Of a stretch of DNA of 64,000 nucleotides, positions 33,221 through 46,480 are shown piece after piece. Source of the DNA: Gnetum montanum. Its lineage: Eukaryota > Streptophyta > Gnetopsida > Gnetales > Gnetaceae. Location: assembly GCA_015680685.1 (NCBI GenBank), contig MNCI01008071.1:180372-244371 (forward strand). The letters are read 5' to 3'. The number at the start of each line of letters is the position of its first letter. The first letter of the stretch is position 1. A program made the position numbers and the translations under genes. The notes beneath the pieces are model-generated. The model was given only the letters and a program-made list of their open reading frames with translations, did no database searches and had not been told where the DNA came from.

Positions 33221-36140
33221 GTTGTTCTACCATATTTTTTGATTGCAGGATAGATTAATATACCATTTCTTAATGGTTGAAGATTGTTCTATTTTCTCAA
33301 CTAATTCTCCAACTAATACATCAATTGATCATTAACTAATACATCGACTAATAATCAACTACATCAACTGAATAACTACATTATCTAATTTTAGTAATAT
33401 TTAATGACATCATATAATTTTAGTAATATGTAAATATATTATCTAATTCTTAACAACCCTTCTATCCCCCTTAAGAACACTAACTCTGGCAATGTAATTA
33501 ATGACATGCCATAGTGATCATAAGACTATTTGTAAGGGGTATGCACTAAATCATAATGCCAAAAAGGTTGAATTCATGATATCATTGAATTATCAAGTGC
33601 TTGGGTGATAAATATAATCTCATCATTAAGCTCAAAAGGGTAAAAAATGTTGGAAATGACTATTCATATGTTGAAAATATACATTGCATTTTTGAGTTGT
33701 GTGAAAATTAAACTTTTGATGATGTTGAGGCACTATGTTGGGCAAGGAGTAAGTACTAATTTTTGGGGTTCCTTGGGATGGATCTAACTTCATCATTAGG
33801 TTTGGAAGGTTGAGAAGTATAGGAAAAAGCTTTTTGTTTACTAAAAAAGACTTCCAAAATCAAAAGTTATGGTTTTTAGAGTATAAGACCTTTGGTGTGA
33901 AAAATGAGACTTCTCAAGAGGTCACCCATCTTAATTCTACTCCAAGGTGAGTGTGCTTAATTATGGAACTTTTGTCTCTATTGCTACCAATGTGCAAAAT
34001 TCAATTTTCAAAATTTAATTTTATGCATTTTCAATTTAAATTAGTAGCTTGATGACAGATTTTCAATTTTTCTTTAGTTGACAAGCATTTTAAAATTTTC
34101 ATTAGTTGATAGTAATTTCAAATTTTCTATTTGTTGACAAATAATTTTCCCATTATGTGGTATCAAGGATGATGATAACAATAGCCATGGTGATGTGTTG
34201 GTGGTGGAGTTTGAGGAGGTTGCTGGGGACGTGGATGTAGTTTGAGGAGGTTATGCTATGCCATCATGTTTCTAGCATCCACGGTAGCATTGCTCATTAG
34301 CTAGGGATGGGCAATGGGAATGAGCTATTTGATTGTTTAGCCTCCCTAGGGCTTGTGTGGACCATTACAGGGTTTTCATGACCCTCCTTTGGGATTGCGT
34401 AAACCATATTAGTATCTTCTTGGCCCCTTAACTGGGATCACATGGCCTAGATAGGGCTTGTGCAGCTTTTGTGAATAGTCTAATAAGGTAAACATGGTGC
34501 ATATGAAAGAGGTGATGATTGACAACATTCAAAGAGGTAATGATTGATAGCAAGGGAGGTGATAGTTGGGGAGGCGATGATTGGCTACATGGAAGGGGAT
34601 GATCCATGACATGGGAGGTAATGATTGATGGCACAGGAGGCCATGATCAGTGGCATAGGAGGCAATGATTAATGGCATAGTAGGCAATGATCCATGACAT
34701 TGACTTTTAATGAAAAATGTGAAAAATTTGACAAGGGTTTCTATAGACTATACATGAGGGTTTTTACAATGGGGTAAAGCAGTGGGTTGGCATGGATCGT
34801 GGGGTCAATGATGTTGCCATCAAGGATTTTTATGGTCACTAGGCTAATAGAGGGTAGTGGGCCTTAATAGGGGTGCTACAGCCTATGTAGGCTTGCATAG
34901 CATGGTCATTCACTATAGGGGGCAATGTAGCCAATGTAGGAAAACAAAATAAAAAAAGGAAAATGATGTGGGTAGTGGTTCATGTGGCTAATGAAAACAA
35001 CATGTGGATGTGGGTAGTAGTTGCAGCAATGGTGAGGTGGTAAGCAACAGACCGAGGTGGCATGATGCATGGTGAGTGGTGGCATTTTTAGAGGGTGGAG
35101 TTGCTACAAGGGCGGTGCTACCACTATAGGGTTGCATGCCCTAAATTTTCTTAAAATAAATTTATTTTATATCTATTTTTCATATATTTAAAATTGTGGA
35201 GGTCCTGGGTTCCAACTCATGACCTCATACTAAAATAATTTCAAAATTTAAAATTAATACAAGATTTTAAAATGACCATGGAGGGGAGGGACTTGGGTTT
35301 GAACCCATGACCTCTTGCTCACTTTTTAAAATTTTTTTTATTATTTTAATCAATCTTGCCTTGGCAGTTGATTTGATGGTTCAATTAATGATAGGATAGA
35401 GGTTCAATGTTAGTAAATGGTAATTCTAGATTAATTCTAATACTAAAATTTTGAATTTTTTTGTTTAAATAATAAATTAATATTATTTTAATGTAAGTAT
35501 AATGAGAAAATTTAAACATCAATATCTTCCAAATTGTAAGTTTGATCAAGACAAAATTTATACCATTTGAATCATCTCAATGAATACTATGCATTGGACA
35601 TAGTCATACTATTGAAAAATAAAGTTGATTTTTTAGGAATTAAAAAGATCAAACTAGCCTATTTTGTTAATATGACACTTCTGAGTCAACATATGGGAAC
35701 TTGAAATCTTTTAAACTACCTGGATAGTGAATTTTTAACAAAACAAAATCAATTTAGGTCATGGTTACTAACTTTCTTGAAAGAAATTTAACAATGACCC
35801 TAATCAATTAAGAATTATAATATTAAGATGGGTAAGAGTTACCTAGATTGGTGTATCATTGTCTTACCAACATCTCTTGTAATTGTTGAATCTTGATGAG
35901 GTGTGATTAGATCTTCATTGGTTAATGATATACATGAAAGAATTTTATTAATTGTTGGGATTTAGATGTCTGATCCATTGTTCATGAAATCAATGGAAAG
36001 GTATCTTTTGACTTACATCACAAACATATGGTACATCTGGTGATGCTCAATGGATTTCCTTGTGTTTTTGCTTCAAGGTTCATCATTAGATTCATGTTAT
36101 AGTTAGCCCATGGTTCTAAATGGCCCATGGATTGTGGTTT
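33221..36140 (-). other. Non-coding interior of element E
   Basis: No recognisable protein. AT-rich, with a short tandem repeat at 34505-34705 and a region around 35190-35310 holding GGGTTCCAACTCATGACCTC and GGGTTTGAACCCATGACCTC. These resemble a tRNA B-box and may be a tRNA-derived relic. Element F has weak equivalents near 56540-56590. Confidence 0.5.
34505..34705. repeat. Short tandem repeat in element E
   Basis: About seven degenerate units resembling GGCATAGGAGGCAATGATT(A/G)ATG. Confidence 0.55.
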
Positions 36141-36152
36141 GCTTTAATACCA
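36141..36152 (-). other. Primer-binding site of E (tRNA-iMet type)
   Basis: Minus-strand TGGTATTAAAGC next to the right LTR resembles TGGTATCAGAGC. F has TGGTATCACAGC at 57583-57594, one mismatch. This fixes the minus orientation. Confidence 0.65.
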
Positions 36153-36154
36153 AT

Positions 36155-36728
36155 TGTGACATCCCATCCTTGAATGTCATGGAAAATGTCAACTATATGA
36201 TATATTAGACATTATGCATACAAAGAAAATATACCAAATGCAAAATATATGTGATATTTGACATTATGTATAAAGGAAATAATAGGAAAAATGTAGAAAG
36301 AAAAAGAAAAGAATGCTTTATTGATATGGAATACTGTATCTAGATTATGCTCTGAGAATGTTCCTTGGGGTTTTCTTCCTTTGGCATTGATCCCTTAGAG
36401 GAAATTCAAAAATACCACCATATTTAGGCCTATAACCCATCCAAAAGGGATGGCCAGTCTACTTGCTATCTTGCTTCACTCAGCTCCTGTGACTTGCCTG
36501 TACTGGCTTCACCACTTCATGTTGGCATGACCTCTAACTTTGGGTATAAATGCCTTAGGTCAAACCCCTAAAGGTTACCTTAAGAGACACATCTATTATT
36601 ACAACATGCCTTTTTGGGTCTTAATCACAATTGCCCTTTTGGTTATTATTAAGATAACAATAACACTTGTTATGAAAAGGCACCATCTTCATTAGGCAAC
36701 AACATCATTTGGGAATGGAGATGTGACA
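36155..36728 (-). repeat. 5' LTR of element E (right)
   Basis: Plus view TGTGACATCCCATCC...GGAGATGTGACA, 574 bp. Homologous to 31035-31595, and flanked outside by TATAT. Confidence 0.87.
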
Positions 36729-37050
36729 TATATAGTGTAGTTAATGTAAACTATTGTTTAGCTCTATTGATTTTGTTATTATTAATGTTTAGTTTACATC
36801 CCCTTAACACTACCTATGGATGTCCATCCCACACTATAAATATGATTATAAGGAGGTCTTGAAGGTAGTGTGTTTTGCTTTGTATAATTCTTTCTTAGTT
36901 GATAATGATCTAGGAGCCTATTTCTTGCTAGGGGTTTTTTTAGTTTTTTATTAGGATATATTCTTGTGTTTGTGAGTTGATAAAGATCTAGGAGCCTGTT
37001 TCTTGCTAGGGGTTTTCTAGTTTTTTCCTATGGTATATTTTTATATTTAT
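36729..37050 (+). repeat. 3' LTR of K, right fragment
   Basis: Continues the copia LTR broken by E, and matches 11640-11905. It includes a tandem duplication of about 85 bp (two copies of GATCTAGGAGCCT(A/G)TTTCTT... between 36905 and 37030). The outer end is approximate. Confidence 0.65.
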
Positions 37051-37304
37051 TTTTATTGCCATCATGAACAATCTCAGGCATCACACACCTTGTCATCTAC
37101 ATTACTTAAGTGGATGACTGCTTGAAATTCTCTTACATTCTTTTAACATGAGTTTAATTTTTAAGAAAATTGTGTTATAATAATGAAATTTGTGCTTTCC
37201 ACATAGTCACTAGTTTAAAACATGGGAATCCAATGCACATGTTGGTTGCATTGATTAGTTCGTTAAAGAAAAATAAATATTAATGTTAGGATAAAGTGGG
37301 TAAT
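37051..37304. other. Unassigned sequence left of element B
   Basis: AT-rich, no coding frame or repeat recognised. Probably the DNA into which K inserted. It ends in GTAAT, the target duplication of B. Confidence 0.4.
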
Positions 37305-38163
37305 TGATGAATCATGTTTTTCTAGGCCCCGATATTGGATCCTTGATATCAAGTATGCGATATCGTAGCCTGGATAATGATATTGAATACATGATATCGT
37401 GATTCCTATGTAGGTCTATAAATACCATGTTTGGGTGCATAGGAAAGGGGGAGTCAGTAAGTATAAGTGTAAAGTATTTTTTTTCAGTTTCAATTCATTT
37501 TAGTTCTTTCCCTAGTGCATGCCTACAATGTGATGATTGTAATTGTATAGAACCTTTATTCAAGTGTGACATACTTGGACATGCACATGGTTGACAATAA
37601 AGATCGAGATTACTCCATCATTCCAGCATTCACTTATTTTTAGTTGTTTAATTATCATTTTTATTTATTTTTTTCTTAGTTCATATTTCTTTACCGTCAT
37701 TTACTATTTCTATTGTTAAATGTAGAATGAGTACGAATTAACCATGAACATTAAAATGTAACTACTTGGTAACCTAGTAGCGTATTTAGGAGTGCTCAAG
37801 TAATGTGCGCTTGGTAATCCCAGAATTAGTACATGAGGTCCAAGATGCATACGGATGATTAAGGACAAATGCTCATCGCACTTAGGCTAGCTTAGAATTC
37901 ATTTCCTATCGCTTATTAGTTCAATCAAGATTATTTTCCATTTTCTCTAGGAGTAGCCTAGTGTTAGAAATCATATCATACACTTCAATATGGACTAAAA
38001 CATATATGATAAGTGAATACTAGTCTAGGTGGAAAGACAATGAACTATGATCAACATGTAACTATTTAGATACCACAACTAGTTTGTCTATGGAGCTTGA
38101 GTGGATCATGTGTACACGTTCATATTCATATGGTTAAGTGTAGGGGTACCTTGCCACTCATCA
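37305..38163 (+). repeat. 5' LTR of element B
   Basis: Upstream of TATA box 37417-37424 lie several GATATC half-palindromes, for example 37355-37375 and 37378-37400. AATAAA is at 37596-37601. By eye it differs from the 3' LTR at roughly 15 of the first 170 positions, so the insertion is older than G. Confidence 0.88.
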
Positions 38164-38182
38164 TTGGCACCGTTGTTGAGGA
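38164..38182 (+). other. Primer-binding site of B (tRNA-Asp type)
   Basis: TTGGCACCGTTGTTGAGGA, complementary to a tRNA-Asp 3' end with mismatches. It follows the LTR end directly. Confidence 0.72.
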
Positions 38183-38296
38183 TGGTGCTAGTTATTTAGA
38201 TTAGTTACATAATCCAAGATCACTATAATGAAGCCTTGATGATATACCTTTTAGAAAGAAAGAAATTGAAAATAAGTCACACACAAATTCACAACA

Positions 38297-39700
38297 ATGT
38301 CTCTATCACAAGACCATGATAATGCAATAACTAGTAAGGTAATTCATTGGAGAACCAACAAATTATATGATGATGAAGATGATGTTTGGAGTGCTCAATC
38401 TTATGCAACGATCCCCTATGTTAATGAACACCCCAATAGTATTTAAGGACTCTTGTCATCCAACTTTGACACTCCTTCGATGTTAAGGCGTGACACGGAT
38501 GATCATTTTTCAAGGGGTTGGCGTAGAAATAAAAGTTGAGCCCATGGGCAAAGTCAAGAACACCAACATGAATGAAGACAACATCATCTCAACTCAGAAA
38601 TTCATAACCTACCTAGTGATGATGAACCCCTACTAGCCACTAAGAGCCTAATGCATAGACAAGAGGCATGACAAGGAAAGTCATCTACCCAGGCTTGATG
38701 TAAATAACTTTTCCAAGTTTTCAGGAGGCTATGATTTAGATCCACAACATCATTTACAAGCCTTCCATGATGCCTATGTATGGAACAATATTGATAATGG
38801 ATGACAAAAACTTAAGCTCTTTTCTACGACACTCGTTGGCCAAGCAAAAGTGTGGTACAAGTCCTTAAAATCAAAATTAATTTGACGTTGGCTAACAATG
38901 GTAGAACTCTTTAATGAAAGATATCAAACCTATGCAAGAGTGTCAACCTTGAGGAAACAAGTCCAAGAGTGGAAACAGGGGCAACATGAACCCTTGGACA
39001 TGGCCTTAGAAAGATATTACTTTACCTCATCATTATCATTCTCCTGAGTACTATCCACCCATGTCCTCTCCAACAAGATCACCACCTCATGTGCCTTACA
39101 CTTCTCCTCAACCTTAGTATTCTTATTCTTCACCTCCTTCTGCATCACCACCAGTTGTGCTAGAAGGTTTTGCACCACAACACCAACCCATGAATGTTAC
39201 TTTTGTTACTACCATCAATAGTAGTGGAGGTCCTCCATAATGTTAGAAGTGTAATTTCTTTAAACATGACCAAAGAAAGAGACAGCTTGGTTTTGAAACC
39301 ACTGCATCCACCAACTCAGCACAAGTCTAGTGTTGTAATGCATCTTCTCTCTCAAACTCAACGCCTTTTGCTACCTTATTAAGGCCATCAATTAACACTC
39401 AAACAACCATGTGGCCTAATGAATATAACCATGTAGGGATACATATTGATCCTTGCATACCATCTTACAGTCATGGGTGCCATAGTGGGTCAACTCCTTA
39501 TCACTTAACCACATCTTATAATTTTCCCTACTATGCCTACTTTAATCAAGTGTCTGAATCCCAATTTGGGTACATTCCTACCACCACATCAAAAGACACC
39601 CAGTTGGTTTAGATATGACTAGACTCCAATATTTCCCATATTCATGGATTCAAATTTTTCATTTATTAATTCTAGACATGCTCAAAAGTCTAGTTATGGA
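38297..39700 (+). pseudogene. Gag remnant of element B
   Basis: Starts near ATG 38297 (MSLSQDHDN). The gag core at about 38690-39010 aligns with the Gag of C and D: PQHHLQAFHDAYVWNN, LKLFSTTLVGQAKVWYKSL, VELFNERYQTYARVS, WKQGQHEPLDMAL. After about 39010 it passes into a Pro/Ser/Tyr-rich segment (39050-39610). Many stops and shifts. No cysteine knuckle survives clearly. Confidence 0.68.
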
Positions 39701-40747
39701 GGATATACTCCATTCTAATTAGTAGAATTAGTAAATGTTTTTCCTTTTCTTTGATTTTACAATTTTTTGTTTTCTAGTTTTTCATTTTTAATTTTTTGTT
39801 TTATCTTTGTTTTTTATTTTATCTTTTTATGGGTAATTTCATCTATGAATAAAACACTCATGTGACTTATTGGTCAAGGTTTTGTTCTATGCTATCAAGT
39901 CTCAAGTGATTACTTATTTGGACAGTGAGCTCACAACATCCACCCACCCATTCTATTAATAAGAGGTTCTACTCAGGGAATGATGATATTCTTGCCATCA
40001 TTAAAAATTAAAATAATTTTGTGCTTATTATTCCTAGAGGAAAGAATGATGGACTAAGAAAGAATGGCTAGGGTGTGACATCAAGGGGACTTGTGGATTC
40101 TTTTTGGTGACATTTGTAGGTGCTATCATGTAGCCTAGTTATACTAAGATCCTTGTAGATCTAACAAAAAATGGGAGTAAGAGTAATAAAGGTACTCAAT
40201 AAAGAAACTCAATTCTATTCTAGGGATCTTACTAAAAAGACATGCATCCATGCCTAAAGGTTGGTAGCTTCTCCAGTTCACTGTTGGAAAGAATAAAGTG
40301 CCAAAGTGGCTAAAAGAAGAAAAGAAAGGAAAAGTAAAAAAAACTTGCCACCAAGTAATTCCAAAACACTCCTTCCTTGGACAAAATACCAAGTGATCCT
40401 ACACCTTGTTGTCATGGTGCTCTTATGGTTGTCCATCATTAGATGAAACAATGCGATGTCATTAATCAGAAGAATGGAATTTGTCTTGATTTTGGAGTGA
40501 TGGGCTAATGACACATTAATCATGACCCACACTTAGGATTCATTGTGCCTAGGGTCAGTTACCTCATGTACCAATCTTTGTTATCCCTTCTACGATTTGT
40601 CTCATCTTGCTACCCATGTATTTTTTGACATGTGTCTTGTGTCACATAGAACTCATACCTCATAACGGTGATATCTACATGTGTGTATGTTGTAAAACTA
40701 GTGTGGATTACATTTAACCCTTTTAGTTCCTACAAAAATTTTTAGGT
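39701..40747. other. Non-coding interior of element B
   Basis: No protein recognised. It occupies the place where protease, RT and integrase would be, and the pol region has been deleted. Confidence 0.5.
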
Positions 40748-40798
40748 GTGGTCATGTAAGGGCATGATAGGTAGGAACCGTCTTTGGGGAGGACCCAC
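40748..40798 (+). other. Conserved 51-nt hairpin-ended motif (B copy)
   Basis: GTGG at one end and CCAC at the other, core AAGGGCATGATAGG and CTTTGGGGAGGACCCAC. Same length as in C, D and H. Confidence 0.6.
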
Positions 40799-41124
40799 TT
40801 GCATAAATTTTGTAATTTGCACTCATTACACATCATCATCACATCATCTTATATCCTCCAAGTATTGCATTGCTATAATAATCCTTCCCTTTATCATCAT
40901 TTTAAATTTTGATGTTCCTATGCACCACCACATGTCCTTTTTCCTCATCCTATTCATGAATTTCATTGTCAAATTCCACTTCATTACACTTTTGGTGCCT
41001 TTAGGTCCCTTCAACATTATCCTAAATCTTTCAAATTAAACTTAAATCCTTCATTTTTTGATCTTGAAATTTCAAAAGTTCATCAATTTTTTCAAGTACC
41101 CTATTTTCAAAGGGATACAATATT

Positions 41125-41195
41125 AGGTACCTGATATTGATTCTGACGCGATATCGGGTTCACACTATTGGGTACGCAATATCACATCTATAAAA
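41125..41195 (+). promoter_or_regulatory. Internal promoter of accessory gene (B)
   Basis: Half-palindromes GATATTGATTCTGACGCGATATC and GGTACGCAATATC lie just before TATAAAAA (41189-41196). The same arrangement is seen in A at 205-260. Confidence 0.6.
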
Positions 41196-41461
41196 ACTAT
41201 ATATAGGAATTACACCTCACATGTCAACATTATTTTTCATTGTTCATGCAAGGGGAGTTGTTGAAATTTTCTTCCACAAATTCTAACGCTTTAAGCACCT
41301 ATCATTTCAACTTCCATATCTTGCTCATTAATGCTCTAATTCTCGTTCCAATCGAATCTATCTAAACTTGGAGTGTTTGACTTAGTCGTGGGGGAAGGGT
41401 ATGCTCAAATTTGTGCATAGTTTTTTCTAAATACATAATTTGCCAAAGGATATCATAAAGG

Positions 41462-41713
41462 GTAAATTACCTTAAAAATGTTAAAAAAATTTGTCAAATT
41501 AATTTCATTTCTTTACCCAAATCATGAAAATTATTTTTTTAGAGTCACCTAATCAAAAATGGGTCCAATATCAAAAGTTTTAGGAGAATTTTCATGAAAA
41601 TCTCTAACTTTGAATCACACTAAGCAAGAAATGAATCTATTAAGTGTAAGGAGTAAGGTATAAATCAAAATTTGTAAATAGCCTTACCAATAGATGGTTC
41701 TGTGTGATTACAG
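41462..41713 (+). other. Predicted 5'-leader intron of accessory gene (B)
   Basis: Donor after GCCAAAGGATATCATAAAG (GT at 41462). Acceptor GTGATTACAG directly before ATG 41714. Positions correspond to the intron predicted in A. Confidence 0.55.
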
Positions 41714-44401
41714 ATGGCCCTTAAAAGAGGACAGCAAGGAGGACATTCTCAGGGTGCATCCAAATGACCAAGGAGAGGTAGAGGCCAAGAACCTCTTGTA
41801 GAACATATAGAGTAGGAGGCACAATCATTTAGCATTCATTAGGAACCTCCTATTACTATGCAATTAGGACATGCCAAAGGTGGAGACAGCAAGGCACCTG
41901 AACAGGGACAAATCTCATGTTGTCTCTGGAATGTGTTCAGGTAATTCATGAAAGGTCCACATCAATAGTTGTGTTTGTGGAACTCAACTTTGGACCTTTC
42001 ACTGAATTTTTCCTTGAGGTAGTTAAAGAAAAAATTAAGGGATCTCCACTATGGCCTATTCTCTCTAAGAGTGGTGATTGGTTCCTAGGAGAGACGTACT
42101 AATTTTGGCATAACAAAGAAGAAGGCACCACCATTAATATTGGTGGTATTTCTATTGATTTCTCTACCAAAGCTAGTTCAGAAGTTCTAAATCCTCTGAA
42201 TATAGGACCAAAGGTTGCTCACTTGTCCACTTGTTCCAATGTTGATGCATGAAGGATATGGTTGAAAAGGGCATATGGCAAGGAAGATAAAGCATATGGA
42301 GAGCTTACACTTCAAGAGAGAATCTACTTCAAAATTAACACATCTCACATTTTTCCAACAAAAGGTTTAAATAGAATTTCCACATACATGGCTAGAGAAA
42401 GTGCCATCTTGATGGACAAGGATAATGCCAACCTACCCCATCTATATCTTACAGATATTTTGAGATGATTTGATGAATGTAAGATAGGGAAGTTCACATT
42501 GAAGTTGTGATGGTGTGTTGGAATTCTAGGGTACACCAATGACATCCCTAGAAAGGCCCAAAATGCTTCATTTGCTGAATTACTAAAGACACCAGCCTCG
42601 GGGAAAGTGTTGGTGAGACACTGAAGCCTGAGCAAGAATAGGAAGCGGGCCCTAGCACATAACTTACAGGCCAGTAAGACCAACCACCATTGTCAATGTA
42701 GGACTATCGATCGTCGATGAGCCATCTCAGTGCCATTGCTGAAATAGTCAATTGGGGAAGCCATGATGAAGCTAATCTCTTCAGGGTCATCAATGATGTT
42801 ATATGATCCATGACCTCAATTGATTGCACATAGGGTGAGGTGTTTATCCAAACAAGAGGAGGAGAATCACACTAGTCATAATAGATCTCTGGAAATGCTA
42901 CATCTTTTTAGGTGTAATTAGAAAATAGTGAAGATGACATAGTAGTGGTCATGCAGCACCAAGATGTAGTGGGAGTAGTAGAAGTGGTCATAGACCACAT
43001 AAAAGAATCATTTAATATCCCTATTGTGACACCGTGAGATTTTACAAGAGCATGCGATGCTCAAACTTTGGTTAGACACTCAATGACTCTTGTGGATTAT
43101 GAGGATGTTCTAGATCAGTTGCTATAGATAGGACAAGTACTGATGTCCTTATTTGACATCTTTCAAGATGTCACAACAACACAGTTAGACCTCATCTCGA
43201 CAAAAGGGAAGCTCATCAGGGCAGAGGTCAGGGATGAGCATGCAGAGGAGGAGTTAGAAAGACTCCAAGAAAAGCTCGTCACCCTGGAAGCTGCACAACA
43301 GGATCTATCCCAATTCATCCCTGTAGACCAGCTTGAATCCTTCTAGATAGAACAGTTGAATAAATTATTAGAAGAGAATAAAAAAGTGGCTAAGGATAAA
43401 GAGAAGGTTGATTGGGATGCTTCTAAGGCATAAGCTCAAACGTATACACACACCAAAGCACTCAAGGCCTCACAAGAAGAAAATAAATGCCTCATTGCCA
43501 AAAGTCTCTAATTGACTATAGTAGGAAAACAAAAGAATGTTCTCAAAGAAAATTTTTAGTAATTTCAAGAATAATTAATAAGGGTCAACTAGGATACGAA
43601 TCACTTGGCTAGAGAAAATAGAAGCCTCTCAATGGTGGAGGTACACGTGATCCATCAAAAGATGGTGATTGAAATAAGCGCATGATAGAACAAGGTCAAC
43701 CAATATGAAAAATATAAAGAACATTTTAGAGATTAGGTGGGTATGTACAAGTAGGTAATTGAGAAAAAAATCCATATGGACAAAGCCCATATTAACACAC
43801 TTAGTGCTCAGAACACTGAGTGGTAGGCCATACTGGATACTTATGCCTTTGTCCACCAAGCTAAACTAAAAAGCTGGGACTTATAGATACAAGATTTCAT
43901 GGAGTACATGGAGTTGGCAAACCTATGGTATGCTAAGTTGGCCATATTGACAGTAGGATGCTCGAGAAGAAAATTGGAAAAGTAGGTAGCAACCACCTAT
44001 GCAAATTATGAAACAGAATTTGCTAAACACATGAAGATGCTACAACAATTATAAGTGAAAAATTATGAATTAGAGGTGGTCAAAACTAGCTACCAAGGGT
44101 AGAAGGATGTGATGGAAGATTTGGCTCGATGGCTCACAGACTACCAAGAATGCAAGGAAAAAGCTAGAGCCTATGGAGAGAAACAACAGTTGTTTGCAAC
44201 TTGGTATGTCAAGGCTAATTAGATGTTCCCGCAACTGCCATGCCCATGGGAGGTGTTGACTCCATCAAACATTGGAGCATCAGCATGTATGACACAGGAT
44301 CCCTGAACCAAAGAAGAAAAGCTCCAGCATTTCCAAAACCTAAAGCACAAGATAAGGGGAAGAGACCCATGGAGGAGCCATCACCACTAGGAATCACATG
44401 A
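41714..44401 (+). pseudogene. Accessory coiled-coil ORF (B copy)
   Basis: Homologous end to end with A 697-3483: ECVQVIHERSTS, FLGETY, YFKINTSHIFPTKGLNRIS, LPHLYLTDILR, SHLSAIAEIVNWGSHDE, then long coiled coil and the tail GKRPMEEPSP. Unlike A it has frameshifts as well as stops. Two stops fall at the same codon as in A ('DL*IQD' at about A 2947 / B 43885, and 'YQG*KDV' at about A 3163 / B 44101). This could mean a shared defective ancestor. Function unknown. Confidence 0.78.
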
Positions 44402-44575
44402 GTTCCAACAAATTTTATTCTTTGTAAATTCTGTGTTTGTGTCCAAATTTTGTTTTTTTCAATTCCAGATTGTAGCATGACTAATTTCTAGCTAGTCAAT
44501 AATTCCATACCTATCCACTATGTAATTAATTGAACTCGTTCTCATTTCGTCTAGCTTGAGGATGAGTTGTTATTT

Positions 44576-44588
44576 AGTCATGGGGGTA
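44576..44588 (+). other. Polypurine tract of element B
   Basis: AGTCATGGGGGTA abuts the 3' LTR. Confidence 0.8.
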
Positions 44589-45466
44589 TGATGAATTGTG
44601 TTTTAGTAGGCCCCGATATTGGATCCTCGATATCAAGTATGTGATATCATAGCCTGGATAATGATATCAAATACATGATATCGTGATTCCCATGTAGGCC
44701 TATAAATACCACGTTTAGGTGCACAGGAAAGGGGGAGTTAGTAAGTATAAGTGTAAAGTATTTTTTTCAGTGTAGAGTCTTTTTGTTAATTTCAATTCAT
44801 GTTAATTCTTTCCCTAGTGCATGCATGCAGGGTGATGATTGTAATTGTATGGAACCTTTATTCAAGTGTGACATACTTGGACATGCACATGATCAACAAT
44901 AAAGATCGAGCTTACTCCATCATTGTAGCATTCACTTAGTTTTAAATTGTTTAATTTTCATTGTTATTTATTATTTTCTTACTTCATATTTATTTACCAT
45001 CATTTACTATTTCTATTATTAAATGCGGAATGACTATGAATTAACCACAAATATTGAAGTGTAACTACTTGGTAACCTAGTAGCGTATTTAGGAGTGCTC
45101 AAGTAATTTGTGCTTGGTAATCCCATAAGTAGTACATGAGGTCCAAGATGCATACAGATGATTAAGGATAGATGCTCATCACACTTAGGCTAGCTTAGAC
45201 TTCATTTCCTATTGCTTATTAGGTTAATCAAGATTATTTTCCATTGTCTCTAGGAGTAGCCTAGTGTTAGAAATCATATCATACACCTCACTGTGGACTA
45301 AACCATACATGATAAGTGAATACTAGTCTAGGTGGGGAGACAATGAACTATGATCAATTTGTAACTATCTAGATGCCACAACTAGTTCGTCTGTGAAGTT
45401 CAACCAAATTGTGTGTACACGCTCGTATTTGTATGGTTGAGTGTAGGGGTACCTCGCCACTCATCA
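44589..45466 (+). repeat. 3' LTR of element B
   Basis: TGATGAATTG...CCACTCATCA, 878 bp, with AATAAA at 44898-44903. Followed by the duplication GTAAT. Confidence 0.88.
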
Positions 45467-45471
45467 GTAAT

Positions 45472-46480
45472 GAAGAGAATTTGCAATCATTGTTTAGTTC
45501 CTTTGCATAAAGAACTACAACTGATGCTTTATTAAGATCCATATGATTTTTAGTATAGATATTACATTTTCATTAATGGAGTAAAAAAAATAAAAAATAC
45601 AAGTTGTTTGTTGCAACATTGTAACATTGTTTCAAATAGGTAGTCACAACATATAAAATAAAGACATGCCACTCATCTTCAAGGACCCTTGACTTATATA
45701 ACCTATAGATTTGCTCTTCTTAAAGAGTTGAATCCATCTTTTACTTTGAATTATAAGATAATGCATGAAGCTTGCTCATGGTACTTGGATACTTGATTGG
45801 AATAGTAGCTAAGAGATAGTAAGATTTTGCATCTAGTTTATTAGATTTGATATGATGTAAATAAAACTATTTCTTTAGAATTGTCTCTTACCTTTTACAT
45901 TAGACCATAATTATGTTAAAATATTTTTTTTAACTAGCTATTGAATATGCTTAGCATTGTATTGCACATTGTCCCAAAATATATTCCATTTTCTCAACAA
46001 TTACATTCATTGGAAATACCATTTATGATCTCATGAATCCTCAAGAACTGCTTTAGAAAATTTGTCTTACATTGACATATGCAAGCTATGAATGTATGTA
46101 ATGAATTGACATAGGAATTTTTATTTTAAACACAATAAATCACATTCACATAATATCATTAAGGAAGGTTTTTGCATCTTCAACTCATCAAGAAGAAATT
46201 TTTTTTGCACTCTTTCAATATCTTTCCAAAGTATAACATTGAGTCCAAGTGCCAAATAACACATCCATATATTACATTAGGATAGATGATAGTTTGAAAA
46301 TTTTATTTTTTTTGACTTTTCAAGCATAGAATCCTAAAATGCTAGCACTTTCTTTTGAAAGCATGTAGAGCCTTGAAACTTCCTACTATTTTTTGAAAAA
46401 AAAAATGAGTGTGGAGGCCTTGAGAAGAATGGTTTGTAAAAAGTCTTTTTATTGAGAAGTCATGATTCTTCATCATCATC
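45472..46480 (-). pseudogene. Unassigned AT-rich region with possible LINE relic
   Basis: Mostly featureless. On the minus strand around 46330-46150 a degenerate translation includes YPNVIYGCVIWHL and 'ILKECKKNFF', which resembles the segment after the RT domain of plant L1-type LINEs ('YGCE-W...IE--QK-FL'). Too decayed to be sure; no target duplication or poly(A) tail was found. Confidence 0.3.

Larger units (their letters stand above)
31035..36728 (-). mobile_element. Element E: non-autonomous LTR element with a CCR4-like insert
   Basis: LTRs at 31035-31595 and 36155-36728 begin TGTGACATCC in plus view, and TSD TATAT flanks both sides (31030-31034, 36729-36733). The primer site lies next to the right LTR in reverse, and a G-rich polypurine tract beside the left LTR (minus CTAAGGGGGGTAGAT), so the element reads on the minus strand. 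No gag, protease, RT or integrase is recognisable in 4.5 kb. The only recognisable coding sequence is a CCR4-type deadenylase fragment in the sense direction of the element. Element F is a second copy. Confidence 0.87.
37305..45466 (+). mobile_element. Element B: accessory-gene element without pol
   Basis: LTRs 37305-38163 and 44589-45466 begin TGATGA and end TCATCA, flanked by TSD GTAAT (37300-37304, 45467-45471). The internal region has a tRNA-Asp-type primer site, a gag remnant, non-coding sequence, the 51-nt motif, an internal promoter and leader intron, the accessory gene and a polypurine tract. No protease, RT, RNase H or integrase. It is a close relative of A. Confidence 0.9.
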
